DNA of 64,000 bases from Rhodospirillaceae bacterium (GCA_040219235.1 JAVJSV010000011.1:434001-498000); one strand, 5' to 3'. Numbered from the stretch's first letter, positions 8,319 through 16,513 are shown. Translations and numbers: made by a program. Notes: generated from the sequence alone by a model not told the origin.

Positions 8319-9146
8319 TTAGGCCGGCGCTTCCAGTTCTTTCGGCATCGGGCGCTTCTTGATCAAAAAGTGTTTGGCGAACCGCAGTAGCGCTTTGCCG
8401 CGTGTGAGGAAGGCGATGGTCGCACCGTGTTTGGTGTTGGCCAGCACGCCCTCCACCAGCATCGGCGTCACCGTTTCAACCCGTTCGGCCAGAATGCCGT
8501 AGATAAACTGCATTCGCTTCCAGCGCTCGGGCGAGACTTCATTCTTGGCCTCTAACAGCATGTCGGTCAGCACAATGCCGGGGCTCATGGAGCCCACCAG
8601 CACAGGGCCGCCCTGGGTTTCTTTGATTAGGCTTTTGGTGAAGTAGCGCAGGCCAAACTTGCTCGCGCCGTACACACTCATGCCGGCGCTTTTGGCCCCG
8701 TCAGACCCGAACCCTTCAAAGGTATACAGCGCGCCATGGCCTTGCGCCGTCATACCGTTCAGCGCTACCCGGCAGCCGTACATCATGCCCACCAGATTGG
8801 TGCGCGGCACGCCGGTCATGTCGTCCGCTTGCAATGCGCCGATGTCGCGGTTGACGTTGATGGCCCCCGCATTGTTGATCCAAATATCCACCGTGCCAAA
8901 GGCGCTGACGGCGGCGTCCCATAGAGCTTGCACCTGGCGGATGTCGGTAATGTCGCAGGGTTGCCCAACAACCTTAGCCGCGCCAGTGGCAAAGTCTTTT
9001 AAGGCGGCAACCGCCGTATCCACAGACGCTTGACTGCGGCCCGAGACCATCACCGAATGTCCGCGCTTTAAAAAGTCACGCGCCAGGCCATGGCCGATGC
9101 CACGGGTGGAACCCGTCACAACAACGTGTTTGTTTGCATCACTCAT
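8319..9146 (-). CDS. SDR family oxidoreductase, NYC1/NOL-like branch (copy 1)
   Basis: A 275-residue SDR with TGSTRGIG at 11-18, NNAG at 91-94, the FEGFGSDG strand (Ser148) and Tyr159/Lys163 in VYGASKFG. The distinctive features are the GxGSxG stretch before the catalytic Tyr, the PGIVLTDML motif, and a tail in which the protein continues past the Rossmann core (VLANTKHGATIAFLTRGKALLRF). From memory this layout resembles plant NYC1/NOL chlorophyll b reductases. It is a clear paralogue of the SDR at 12242-13048. No chlorophyll genes are visible, so the substrate is not implied. A GGGAGACC Shine-Dalgarno precedes the ATG. It is divergent from the MFS gene at 9407, leaving a 260-base shared spacer. 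Confidence 0.88.
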   Translation of the reverse strand: MSDANKHVVVTGSTRGIGHGLARDFLKRGHSVMVSGRSQASVDTAVAALKDFATGAAKVVGQPCDITDIRQVQALWDAAVSAFGTVDIWINNAGAINVNRDIGALQADDMTGVPRTNLVGMMYGCRVALNGMTAQGHGALYTFEGFGSDGAKSAGMSVYGASKFGLRYFTKSLIKETQGGPVLVGSMSPGIVLTDMLLEAKNEVSPERWKRMQFIYGILAERVETVTPMLVEGVLANTKHGATIAFLTRGKALLRFAKHFLIKKRPMPKELEAPA

Positions 9147-9406
9147 GATTGGTCTCCCTTAGTCTCGGTCGGTCGCCGAAAAGCGCAGTGTCTGTTTGTA
9201 TGCGCCTGTCCCTATGAAGTGAAGCACGGTAAACGCGGACGGTCTCAGGTCCCCGCCCACGCCTAACCACATAGTGGACAGGTGGTGTAATCCAGACCTC
9301 GTCCGATCACCACCATGGCTAAGGTAGCGTTTAGCGTTTCTGGCCCGGAGTCTTTCCAGCGTTGTTATCGGCGGGCGGGAGCGCTCTTTGTTTTTGGGGA
9401 TACACA

Positions 9407-10729
9407 ATGCAGCCGGATAAAACCTGTCAGACTCTGGGGCCGATCTGGCTTGCACCGGGCATCAGCCGGTTAAATTGTGCGGCGTTTCTCTATGCGTCCT
9501 TTGTCAGCATTGCGTTCATCTCGCTGATCAATGTGTTGCAGGCTTACATCCTGACCGAGCATCTGGCCATTCCGGAAGCCGGGCAGGGCACGCTCACCGG
9601 CGATCTCGCGTTCTCGCAGGAATTGATCGCGCTGCTCCTCGTCGTCCCCGCTGGTATTTTGTCAGACCGCATTGGCCGCCGCCCTGTGTTTGTGTTTGGC
9701 GCGTTGATGCTGGCCGCCGGATTTGCCCTTTACCCCATCGCCACATCGGCTTTTGAATTGACCATCTATCGCTGCATCTATGCCGTGGGGACGGCCTGTG
9801 TGGCGGGCATGATTGGCACGGTCATTGCCGATTATCCCCAGGAAGTGTCGCGCGGCAAATTGATCGCCGCCTCCGGCGTGCTGAACGGCCTCGGACTGGT
9901 GGCTTTTGCAGGACTCTTTGGCCGCGTCCCTAAGATGTTCCGCGACGCTGGCACCACCGCTATTGAAGCGGGGCAATACACCTTTTGGATTATTGCGGGG
10001 ATCTGCGTGTTGTCTGCGGTGATCTTGCAGTTGGGCTTGAAGGGTGGGGCTGCCGCCCGCGTGGAAGAGCGGACTCCCCTCAAGCAGCTTGTGACAGCCG
10101 GATTTAAAGAAGCCCGCAACCCGCGCATCGCGTTGGCGTATGGCTCTGCGTTTGCCGCCCGGGCTGATCTGGTGGTGGTCGGGACCTTTGTCACTCTGTG
10201 GGCGGTGCAGGCGGGCAAAGTGGCTGGCCTGAGCACCGATGAAGCCCTGGCCAAAGGCACACTGATGTTTGTCATCGCGCAGGTCGCTGCCGTGATATGG
10301 GCACCCTTCATGGGTTTGATCATCGACCGCTTTAATCGCGTGACCGCTCAAGCGGTGGCGATGACTCTCGCCGGGGCTGGCTATCTCTCCATGGCGTTGG
10401 TCAGTTCGCCGCTCGATATTGCCATGTGGCCGGCCTTTGCGTTGTTGGGTGCGGGTCAACTGAGCGCGTTGTTTTCCTCTCAAGGCTTGATTGGTCAGGA
10501 AGCGCCACAGGGGGAACGTGGGTCCATTGTCGGCGTGTTTGGCTTTTGTGGCGCGATTGGCATTTTGTTCGCAACGGGTGTCGGCGGACGGCTGTTTGAT
10601 TCTATCGCGCCGTCGGCCCCGTTCGTGGTGATGGGTATTGCCAATGTCATTCTGTTGATCTGGGCAATTGCGGTGCGGCTCAAAGCGCCAGGGCTGATGT
10701 TGCGTAAGTCAGTTGAGGCAGACGCCTAA
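9407..10729 (+). CDS. MFS transporter (tandem copy 1)
   Basis: A 440-residue carrier with about twelve hydrophobic segments. Start ATG 9407 follows GGGGA (9396-9400); an in-frame upstream ATG at 9362 lacks a site. The MFS motif A is SDRIGRRPVFVFG, and a second half repeat carries IDRFNRVTAQ. The central loop holds KGGAAARVEERTPLKQL. It is a paralogue of the next gene: YASFVSIAFISLIN against YASFATIGFLTFIN, and GQEAPQGERGSIVGVFGFCGAIGI against GQEAPAKERGAIIGFFSGSGAIGI. The inner-membrane substrate is unknown; neighbouring SDR, PcaC-like and hydroxylase genes hint at an aromatic or terpenoid acid. Confidence 0.9.
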   Translation: MQPDKTCQTLGPIWLAPGISRLNCAAFLYASFVSIAFISLINVLQAYILTEHLAIPEAGQGTLTGDLAFSQELIALLLVVPAGILSDRIGRRPVFVFGALMLAAGFALYPIATSAFELTIYRCIYAVGTACVAGMIGTVIADYPQEVSRGKLIAASGVLNGLGLVAFAGLFGRVPKMFRDAGTTAIEAGQYTFWIIAGICVLSAVILQLGLKGGAAARVEERTPLKQLVTAGFKEARNPRIALAYGSAFAARADLVVVGTFVTLWAVQAGKVAGLSTDEALAKGTLMFVIAQVAAVIWAPFMGLIIDRFNRVTAQAVAMTLAGAGYLSMALVSSPLDIAMWPAFALLGAGQLSALFSSQGLIGQEAPQGERGSIVGVFGFCGAIGILFATGVGGRLFDSIAPSAPFVVMGIANVILLIWAIAVRLKAPGLMLRKSVEADA

Positions 10730-10779
10730 GCGTCTGTAAAAACGGGGACGGGCATGAGAACGAGAATGGGGAACACCTT

Positions 10780-12234
10780 ATGAGCGGTACGCTACACCAG
10801 GCTTACATTCGTCCCATGGGCGTACGCATTGATCTCGCCGATGGCATCAGCGCCAAAAATGGTTGGACGCTGATGTATGCGTCCTTCGCTACCATTGGCT
10901 TCCTGACCTTCATCAACACCGGGCAAACGTTTGTTCTGAATGCCAACCTTGGCATGTCGAGTGATGAGCAAGGCCGTATCACCGGTGCGCTGTCCTTCTG
11001 GAATGAAGCCATCACCATTGCTCTGGCTGCGCCCTTTGGTGTGCTGGCCGATCGCGTCGGACGCCGCCCCGTGTTTTGTTTTGGAATGATTGCAATGGCC
11101 TTTGGCTATGCCCTGTATCCTTATGCCGACAGTGTTGCGGATGTGTTTGTCGCCCGGACGATGTACAGTTTTGGCACCGCCGCCGCGGCGGGTATGATTG
11201 GTATTGTTGGGCAGGATTATCCGCGTGAGTATTCCCGTGGCAAACTGATTGCCTGGACCGGTGTGATGAACGCCCTTGGCGTGATTGTTACGGCCGTGGT
11301 GTTTGGGCGCATCATGTTCGGCGCATTGGAAGATGCGGGTATGACCGCCAAGCAACAAGGACTCTATACGTTTTGGTCTGTGGCCGTTGTTCTTCTGATC
11401 TCTGCGTGGATTTTGAAATGGGGTCTCAAGGGTGGCGTGCCACCGGAAGCGGAAGAGAAGCAGCCCATCAAGGATCTCTTTAAAAGCGGTTACATCAACG
11501 GTAAAAATCCGCGTATAGCGTTGGCCTATGCGTCCGCTTTTGTGGCGCGGTCCGACCTTGTGGTTATCGGCGCATTTACCAACTTGTGGGGCTCCGTCTA
11601 CGGGCAATCCCAGGGCATGTCGCCGGCTGAGGCAACCCGGGCAGGGGCGCTTATCTTTATCATTGCGCAGGTGTTTGGTTTGGTGTGGGCGCCGATCATG
11701 GGCGTGATCATCGATCGCGTGAACCGAGTGTCAGCCGTAACGTTTGGGATGGGCTTTGCCGCTATCGGATATGGCTCCATGTTCTTTGTCGATGACCCAA
11801 CCAACCCCATTTACTATCCGTTGTTTGGATTGCTCGGCATCGGGCAGATCAGCGCCTTCTTTGCCTCACAGGCGTTGATTGGCCAGGAGGCCCCTGCCAA
11901 AGAACGCGGGGCTATCATCGGCTTCTTCAGCGGCTCCGGGGCTATTGGAATTCTAGTAGCGACGTCGGTCGGTGGGATTTTGTTTGATACGTGGATGTTG
12001 GTTGGCCCCTTCATTTTTGTTGGGGCTCTGAACTTTATCATCTTTGCGTTCGGCCTTGTTGTCCGCATGAAATCTCCTGGCATGATGCCCGATGAAATCA
12101 AAGCCATGCGGGCCGCACGTTTAGAGGCATTGGCTGCAGACAAAGAGTCTGCCAGCGCCGCCCTGGCCGCCGCGCAACCGGTTGTCACCAGCGCTGACGA
12201 AACCAACGCCAGCGAAACCAAACGAGAGGACTAA
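10780..12234 (+). CDS. MFS transporter (tandem copy 2)
   Basis: A 484-residue carrier, 50 bases after its paralogue. MFS motif A is ADRVGRRPVFCFG, with IDRVNRVSAV in the second half. Compared with copy 1 it has a longer C-terminal tail of about 50 residues, charged and Ala-rich (MRAARLEALAADKESASAAL), likely cytosolic and possibly a coiled segment. Two adjacent diverged copies suggest either two related substrates or a heteromeric arrangement. It is followed after 7 bases by the NYC1/NOL-like SDR, with the GAGAGGA Shine-Dalgarno of that gene lying inside the last codons here. Confidence 0.9.
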   Translation: MSGTLHQAYIRPMGVRIDLADGISAKNGWTLMYASFATIGFLTFINTGQTFVLNANLGMSSDEQGRITGALSFWNEAITIALAAPFGVLADRVGRRPVFCFGMIAMAFGYALYPYADSVADVFVARTMYSFGTAAAAGMIGIVGQDYPREYSRGKLIAWTGVMNALGVIVTAVVFGRIMFGALEDAGMTAKQQGLYTFWSVAVVLLISAWILKWGLKGGVPPEAEEKQPIKDLFKSGYINGKNPRIALAYASAFVARSDLVVIGAFTNLWGSVYGQSQGMSPAEATRAGALIFIIAQVFGLVWAPIMGVIIDRVNRVSAVTFGMGFAAIGYGSMFFVDDPTNPIYYPLFGLLGIGQISAFFASQALIGQEAPAKERGAIIGFFSGSGAIGILVATSVGGILFDTWMLVGPFIFVGALNFIIFAFGLVVRMKSPGMMPDEIKAMRAARLEALAADKESASAALAAAQPVVTSADETNASETKRED

Positions 12235-12241
12235 CAGGCTG

Positions 12242-13048
12242 ATGGCTGTTGCAGTAATCACAGGTTCCACACGGGGCATCGGCTTAGGTCTGGCCCGAGA
12301 GTTCTTAAAGCATGGGCATAGCGTTGTGGTGTCCGGGCGCAGTCAGGCGGCGGTTGATGAAGCTGTGGCGTCCTTGGCCCCCCAGGTGTCTGGCGAGGCC
12401 CGGGCCATTGGTGTTCCCTGCGATGTTGGTGATCTCAGTCAGGTTCAGGCTCTGTGGGACCAAAGCGTGTCCGCGTTTGGCCGGGTAGATTACTGGATTA
12501 ATAATGCGGGCCTCATCCACGAATACAAAAATATTGCCGAGCTGCCGCCGGAAGAGTTTGCCCGTATTGTGCAAACCAATCTCACCGGCGTGATGCATGG
12601 CACCCAGGTGGCCAGTGCTGGCCTGCGCGGCCAAGACGGCGGCGGTTGGATTTACAATATGGAAGGCTTTGGCTCCGACGGCATGACCCGACCGGGTTTG
12701 ACCCTGTACGGCACCACCAAGCGCGCTACCACTTATTTTACAGGCTGTGCCGTGAAAGAACTGAAAGATACACCGGTTAAGGTGGGCTATCTGAACCCGG
12801 GTATTGTCATGACCGATCTCGGTATGGGTGATACCAAAGCGCTTCCCAAGGAAGAGCGCCGCAAGAAAAAATTTCTGATGCTCATTGGCGATACGGTCGA
12901 AGATGTCACGTCTGATTTGGTGGCGCGCATTCTTGCCAACACCAAACACGGCAAACGCATTGCCTGGATGACAACAGGAAAACTCTTAGGCCGCGTTCTG
13001 CTGTCGCCCTTCGTTAAGCGAGATCCCATGACCCCTGCGGGGTATTAA
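12242..13048 (+). CDS. SDR family oxidoreductase, NYC1/NOL-like branch (copy 2)
   Basis: A 268-residue SDR starting at ATG 12242 after GAGAGGA (12225-12231). TGSTRGIG is at 7-14, NNAG at 87-90, MEGFGSDG with Ser145, and Tyr156/Lys160 in LYGTTKRA. It shares with the SDR at 8319-9146 the SGRSQAxVDxAV segment, the QVQALWDxxVSAFG segment, the NPGIVMTDLG/SPGIVLTDML motif and the LANTKHGxxIAxxTxGKxL tail, so the two are paralogues flanking the MFS pair. NAD(P)H-dependent reduction of a carbonyl is expected; substrate unknown. It probably belongs to one transcript with the MFS genes and perhaps the PcaC-like gene that follows after about 90 bases. Confidence 0.9.
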   Translation: MAVAVITGSTRGIGLGLAREFLKHGHSVVVSGRSQAAVDEAVASLAPQVSGEARAIGVPCDVGDLSQVQALWDQSVSAFGRVDYWINNAGLIHEYKNIAELPPEEFARIVQTNLTGVMHGTQVASAGLRGQDGGGWIYNMEGFGSDGMTRPGLTLYGTTKRATTYFTGCAVKELKDTPVKVGYLNPGIVMTDLGMGDTKALPKEERRKKKFLMLIGDTVEDVTSDLVARILANTKHGKRIAWMTTGKLLGRVLLSPFVKRDPMTPAGY

Positions 13049-13141
13049 AATATGACCCCGGCTGGGGGCTGGACCGTTCTGTTTGACCTGAAGGTCTGTA
13101 CGCGCTTTGCTGCCTGAACACAATCAACAGGGAGGACTGTC

Positions 13142-13588
13142 ATGACAGACGAAGAGCGGTTCAAAGAGGGATTCGCCGTTCGTCGGGCCGTGCTTGGCGA
13201 TGATCACGTCGAGCGTACCCGTGATGGCCTGACGGCCTTCGATCAAGAGTTTGACGATATGCTGACGGAGTGGGCCTGGGGGTCGGTATGGACTCGCCCT
13301 GGTTTGGAACGCAAAACCCGTAGTCTTCTCAATATCGCGCTACTTGCGGCGCTTGACCGGCAACGCGAACTGGGGCTTCACGTCCAGGGCGCGTTGCGCA
13401 CCGGTTGCACCGAAGGCGAAATCAAAGAAGTGTTGTTGCACTGTACGGCGTATTTGGGTGTGCCTGCCGGCATTGCGGCTTTTAAGACCGCGAAGGAGGC
13501 GTTGGTCGCAGCGTCGGATGACGGTCAACCTGACCAGAAAACGGACGGTCAACCTGACCAGAAAGCGGATGGTCAAACTACGGACTAA
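13142..13588 (+). CDS. Carboxymuconolactone decarboxylase family protein, PcaC-like
   Basis: A 148-residue protein closely following the PcaC pattern: ERFKEGFAVRRAVLGDDHVERT, WAWGSVWTRPGLERKTRSLLNIALL, the LHVQGALRTGCTEGEIKEVLLH helix and YLGVPAGIAAFKTAKEAL. PcaC converts 4-carboxymuconolactone to beta-ketoadipate enol-lactone in protocatechuate degradation. No pcaB, pcaD or pcaGH is nearby, so a related lactone or an antioxidant-type role is possible. The last 25 or so residues are a low-complexity hydrophilic tail made of a repeated DGQPDQK(T/A) unit, absent from typical PcaC. A GGGAGGA Shine-Dalgarno lies just before the ATG. Confidence 0.85.
   Translation: MTDEERFKEGFAVRRAVLGDDHVERTRDGLTAFDQEFDDMLTEWAWGSVWTRPGLERKTRSLLNIALLAALDRQRELGLHVQGALRTGCTEGEIKEVLLHCTAYLGVPAGIAAFKTAKEALVAASDDGQPDQKTDGQPDQKADGQTTD
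13520..13578. repeat. 24-bp coding tandem repeat in the PcaC-like gene
   Basis: Two nearly identical 24-bp units (13520-13543 and 13544-13567) and an 11-bp partial third copy encode repeated DGQPDQK units at the C-terminus. The unit preserves frame. It looks like recent replication slippage. Confidence 0.88.
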
Positions 13589-13697
13589 CCAGAATCAAAC
13601 GCTTTCGAGACCTGGAAAGCCCTTGAGCCACAGCGCAAATGTCTGCAGCATTGGTAATATCGGATATAGACAAGACACAGTGAAGGACCCCGGACTT

Positions 13698-14936
13698 ATG
13701 CCGGATAGTGCTGCCCACGACCTATCCCCCAGCTTGGACGACATTTGCGCGCGCACCGAAGCGTTGGTGGAGGGATTTCGCGAACGCGCGCCAGCCACAG
13801 AAGCCCATCGGGTTCTGCCGCGCGAAACGGTCGACGAGCTTTACGACGCCGAGCTGCTGCAGTTGTTCGCGCCAAAGCGCTATGGCGGTTTGTCTTTGGA
13901 TTGGCCAGCGATTGTGCATGCCTCTCGCATTGCGGCGCGGGGCTGTGCTTCCACCGGCTGGCTGGTCAGTGTGGTGGGGGGACACATCGCCATTGTCTCG
14001 CGTTTGCCCAAAGCCTGCCAGGATGAAGTGTTTAAAGATGGCGTGCGCAAAATCATCACCACCGCCTCGGCGCAAACCACAGGCACCATCACCAAAGAAA
14101 AAGACGGCTATCGGCTCAATGGAGTCTGGCGGTTCGGCTCCGGCATTGACCATGCTGATTATGTGATGGTTACGGGGCGCTGCGACAATCACCCCAACCC
14201 GCCGGAGCCCAATGTGTTTCGCGCCACTGTGCCGCGCAGTGCGGTCGAAGTTGATGACACCTGGCAGGTGGCGGGGATGCGGGGCACAGGCTCCAAGGAT
14301 TTGCGGTTCGAGAACGTGTTTGTCGCTGACGAATGGGTGGTTACCTCGCCCGAATGCTTTGGCATGCACCCTGCGGGGGCTGACGTAAATCCAGAAGCCT
14401 ATCTGTTTGATGTGCCGTTTATGCCCTACTTCACCAACTGGATGATTGGGCCTTTGCTTGGTTGTGCGGAGGGGGCGTTTGATGCCTATGTGGCGGCAAC
14501 CCGTAAAAAGGTCGGTGCGATGAGCAAGATCACGGTGGCCGATCAACCCACTGTGCAAGAGCGCTTGTCGGAATCTTCAGCGGAGTTGGATTGCGCGCGC
14601 ATGATGTTTGATGCCATCACCAACACCTTACATAGTGCCGGGCTAGAGCGTCGGGCTCTAACGCCAGAAGAAAACGTGCAGATCAATCGTAACCGTGCGT
14701 ATCTGGCGCGGTTGTGTACCAACGCGATTTATCGTTTGGTGCGGGTGATGGGCGCGACCGGGATTTTTGATACCAACCCGGTGCAACGCCACTGGCGCGA
14801 TCTCTCCGTGATGGCCAGCCAGGTCAGCGTTAATTGGGATCAGAATATGACGGCCTACGGGCGCTATCTGTTGGGGCTCGATTACGACAAAGCCAAAACC
14901 GACCACGCCCCGTCTGAAACGAGCGCAAAAAAATAA
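13698..14936 (+). CDS. Acyl-CoA dehydrogenase-fold flavin monooxygenase (HsaA/DszC-like)
   Basis: A 412-residue protein from ATG 13698; the frame is open for 118 further codons upstream but overlaps the previous gene and is not family-like. The acyl-CoA dehydrogenase fold is seen in the helical N-terminus (LLQLFAPKRYGGLSLDW, ARGCASTGWLVSV), the central beta domain (GYRLNGVWRFGSGIDHADYVMV, VAGMRGTGSKDLRFENVFV) and the C-terminal helices (RLVRVMGATGIFDTNPVQRHWRDL). The GSGIDHAD stretch and lack of an obvious catalytic Glu favour the two-component FMNH2-dependent monooxygenases such as HsaA and DszC over true dehydrogenases. A flavin reductase partner is not in the window. Likely role: hydroxylation of an aromatic or terpenoid substrate. 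Confidence 0.8.
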   Translation: MPDSAAHDLSPSLDDICARTEALVEGFRERAPATEAHRVLPRETVDELYDAELLQLFAPKRYGGLSLDWPAIVHASRIAARGCASTGWLVSVVGGHIAIVSRLPKACQDEVFKDGVRKIITTASAQTTGTITKEKDGYRLNGVWRFGSGIDHADYVMVTGRCDNHPNPPEPNVFRATVPRSAVEVDDTWQVAGMRGTGSKDLRFENVFVADEWVVTSPECFGMHPAGADVNPEAYLFDVPFMPYFTNWMIGPLLGCAEGAFDAYVAATRKKVGAMSKITVADQPTVQERLSESSAELDCARMMFDAITNTLHSAGLERRALTPEENVQINRNRAYLARLCTNAIYRLVRVMGATGIFDTNPVQRHWRDLSVMASQVSVNWDQNMTAYGRYLLGLDYDKAKTDHAPSETSAKK

Positions 14937-14962
14937 GGGAGCGGTTCAACCGCCCCCTTATT
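14925..14962 (-). terminator. Intrinsic terminator for the parvulin gene
   Basis: A 15-base arm at 14932-14946 pairs with 14948-14962 with one mismatch. Read on the minus strand the hairpin is followed by an uninterrupted run of T (14931-14925), so it terminates transcription leaving the parvulin gene. The A-run on the plus strand doubles as the last AKK codons and stop of the convergent monooxygenase gene. Confidence 0.8.
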
Positions 14963-14993
14963 GTCGCGGCCCCTTATTGCCACACGTAAATTT

Positions 14994-15851
14994 TTATTGA
15001 GCGGGTGCGACCGGTGCTTCCGCGATGGGTGCAATTGAAATCGTGGCGCGTCCACGTAGTTCCGTCAGGATGGCATCTACGGCTTCGTCCGATAATGCGT
15101 TGCGTATTTCTACCCGCATCTCTTCAAAAGACGGTGGTGGTTTCATGCGGCGGTCTTCCACTTTAATGACGTGCCAGCCAAAATCAGTTTTTACCGGGGC
15201 TGAACTGACTTCGCCGGGTTGTAGGGCGTAAGCCGCTTCAGAAAACGGCGGCACCATCATGCCCCGGGTGAAATAGCCGAGATCGCCACCATTGGGGCCA
15301 GAAGGACCTGTCGAGCGTTCACGGGCCAGGTCTTCGAAGGTTGCGCCGTCTGACAGATCGCGCAGAATGGCTTCGCCTTCTTCCTGGGTTTCAACCAGAA
15401 TGTGACGGGCTCGAACTTCTTCGTCTTGCACATAGGTTTCCATGGTCTTGTCATAGGCTTCGCGAATGCGCGCGTCGTTCACCCGGTCTGAAATTTCATC
15501 GCGCAAGTACGCCTGACGCACCAGTTCGTCTTCAAGGCGTTGCAATTGCTCTTGCACTTGCGGGTCTTTTTCCAGCCCACGACCCTTGGCCGCAGCCATC
15601 ATCAGTTTTTGATCAATATAAAATTCAATCAGGCGCGGCAGGATCGAGGCCGTATCCATCTCAGCCGCATTTGGAATGCCCTGCTGAAAGGCGACAATGT
15701 CGGCAAAGGTGATGGGCGTGCCGTTCAGTTCAGCCACAACTGTTTCAGGCGATTGCGCGAGCGCAACATTAGAAAATGGTGCGTGCGCCCCTGCAGTCAT
15801 GCAGAGACTGAGGGCGAAAGCCGCCGTTTTAGCAAAGGTGCGAACGCGCAT
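14994..15851 (-). CDS. Parvulin-type peptidyl-prolyl isomerase, periplasmic (SurA/PrsA-like)
   Basis: A 285-residue protein with a Sec signal peptide (FAKTAAFALSLCMTAGAHA). A helical SurA-like N-terminal region (GTPITFADIVAFQQGIP, IDQKLMMAAAKGRGLEKD) is followed by a parvulin domain at about 145-240: VRARHILVETQEEGEAIL, ATFEDLARERSTGPSGPNGGDLGYFTRG, and FGWHVIKVEDRR. The HILV, GGDLG and GWHVI blocks are the active-site parts. It acts in the periplasm on folding of outer-membrane and secreted proteins. The next gene upstream on the same strand, an FKBP isomerase, ends three bases before its ATG, so the two isomerases form an operon. Confidence 0.93.
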   Translation of the reverse strand: MRVRTFAKTAAFALSLCMTAGAHAPFSNVALAQSPETVVAELNGTPITFADIVAFQQGIPNAAEMDTASILPRLIEFYIDQKLMMAAAKGRGLEKDPQVQEQLQRLEDELVRQAYLRDEISDRVNDARIREAYDKTMETYVQDEEVRARHILVETQEEGEAILRDLSDGATFEDLARERSTGPSGPNGGDLGYFTRGMMVPPFSEAAYALQPGEVSSAPVKTDFGWHVIKVEDRRMKPPPSFEEMRVEIRNALSDEAVDAILTELRGRATISIAPIAEAPVAPAQ

Positions 15852-15853
15852 AT

Positions 15854-16285
15854 CTATTCAATTCCTACAAGTTCGAGATCAAAGGTCAGGTCTTGGCCGG
15901 CCAAAGGGTGGTTGGCATCAATGGTTACTTCGGCGTCCTCAACCGCTGTCACAGTCACGGGCATGGGTTGGCCAGACTGTGTCATCATTTCGTACGTCTG
16001 TCCCACATCAACGTGGGCACCGTTCTCCGGAAACATCTCCCGGTCCAAGGTCTGCACCAGGTCTGCGTTGCGTTCGCCGTAAGCTTCATCGGCGGGCAGG
16101 GTCACGGTTTTGCTGTCGCCAGCGGCCATGCCGACCAACGCCGACTCAAAGCCGGGAATCAATTGACCTTCGCCCAGGTTGGCGCCCATGGGGTCGCCAC
16201 CAATGGAGGAGTCAAACTCGGTGCCATCCGAAAGGGTGCCGGTGTAATGGAAGGTAACGCTGTCGCCTGTTTTTGCCGTTGTCAT
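15854..16285 (-). CDS. FKBP-type peptidyl-prolyl isomerase, SlyD-like
   Basis: A 143-residue protein from the ATG at 16285 (N-terminus MTTAKTGDSVTFHYTG). The open frame extends 38 codons further upstream, but the FKBP domain starts here and a GAGAGGCACGGC sequence precedes it. The GTEFDSS, GEGQLIPGFESALVGM and LPADEAYGERN blocks followed by the insert-in-flap region (VDVGQTYEMMTQSGQP, VTAVEDAEVTIDANHPLAGQDLTFDLELV) define the SlyD type, which combines isomerase and chaperone activity. It lacks the His/Cys-rich metal-binding tail of E. coli SlyD. No signal peptide, therefore cytosolic, unlike its operon partner the periplasmic parvulin. Confidence 0.93.
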   Translation of the reverse strand: MTTAKTGDSVTFHYTGTLSDGTEFDSSIGGDPMGANLGEGQLIPGFESALVGMAAGDSKTVTLPADEAYGERNADLVQTLDREMFPENGAHVDVGQTYEMMTQSGQPMPVTVTAVEDAEVTIDANHPLAGQDLTFDLELVGIE

Positions 16286-16410
16286 GCCGTGCCTCTCGTG
16301 TCGTGCGGTGGGTCTGTAAGCCGAACCAACAAAAGTAAACGCCAGCACGGTTTGCTTGAAAAACGGCGGCAGCATAAGGGGGCATGAGGGAGAGTACAAG
16401 GGAAGCGCGG

Positions 16411-16447
16411 GAGAAGCCCAGGAGAAGCCCAGGAGAAGCCCAGGAGA
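16411..16447. repeat. 11-bp tandem repeat, three copies plus partial
   Basis: The unit GAGAAGCCCAG is repeated exactly at 16411, 16422 and 16433, with GAGA following. It lies in the 228-base spacer between the FKBP gene and the MscS gene. Confidence 0.92.
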
Positions 16448-16460
16448 CGGATAAATTGGT

Positions 16461-16500
16461 GCTGATCGCCGCTGATCACTGCTGATCAGTGCTGATCCAA
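16461..16500. repeat. 10-bp tandem repeat, four copies of GCTGATCnnn
   Basis: Four consecutive 10-bp units begin with GCTGATC at 16461, 16471, 16481 and 16491, differing only in the last three bases. The period equals about one helical turn and each unit contains a GATC. It lies 14 bases beyond the stop codon of the MscS-family gene (same-strand downstream side). Function unknown; phased sites could bind a protein or be simple slippage. Confidence 0.92.
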
Positions 16501-16513
16501 GGCAAGGCGTGCC

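Noticed and set aside
9281-9314. 7-bp dyad GGTGGTG/CACCACC as an operator
   Set aside because: The 20-base loop and simple GGT repeats make a chance match likely.
9159-9455. A 98-codon minus-strand frame between the divergent SDR and MFS genes
   Set aside because: No ribosome site or family motif, and it overlaps the start of the MFS gene. I treat the spacer as a promoter region.
10792-11607. A 271-codon minus-strand frame inside the second MFS gene
   Set aside because: Shadow of a well-supported carrier gene; the antisense translation is His/Gly/Asn-rich and has no domain.
8319-13048. Chlorophyll metabolism locus, from the NYC1/NOL resemblance
   Set aside because: No bch, puf, crt or other pigment gene is present in the window; the resemblance is only at SDR branch level.
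13029-13067. GC-rich hairpins at the end of the SDR gene as a terminator
   Set aside because: The stems are only 4-5 bp, one lies inside the coding end and no T-run follows.
16411-16500. Possible CRISPR-like array
   Set aside because: The two repeat blocks have 10- and 11-bp units with no spacers between them and no cas genes nearby.
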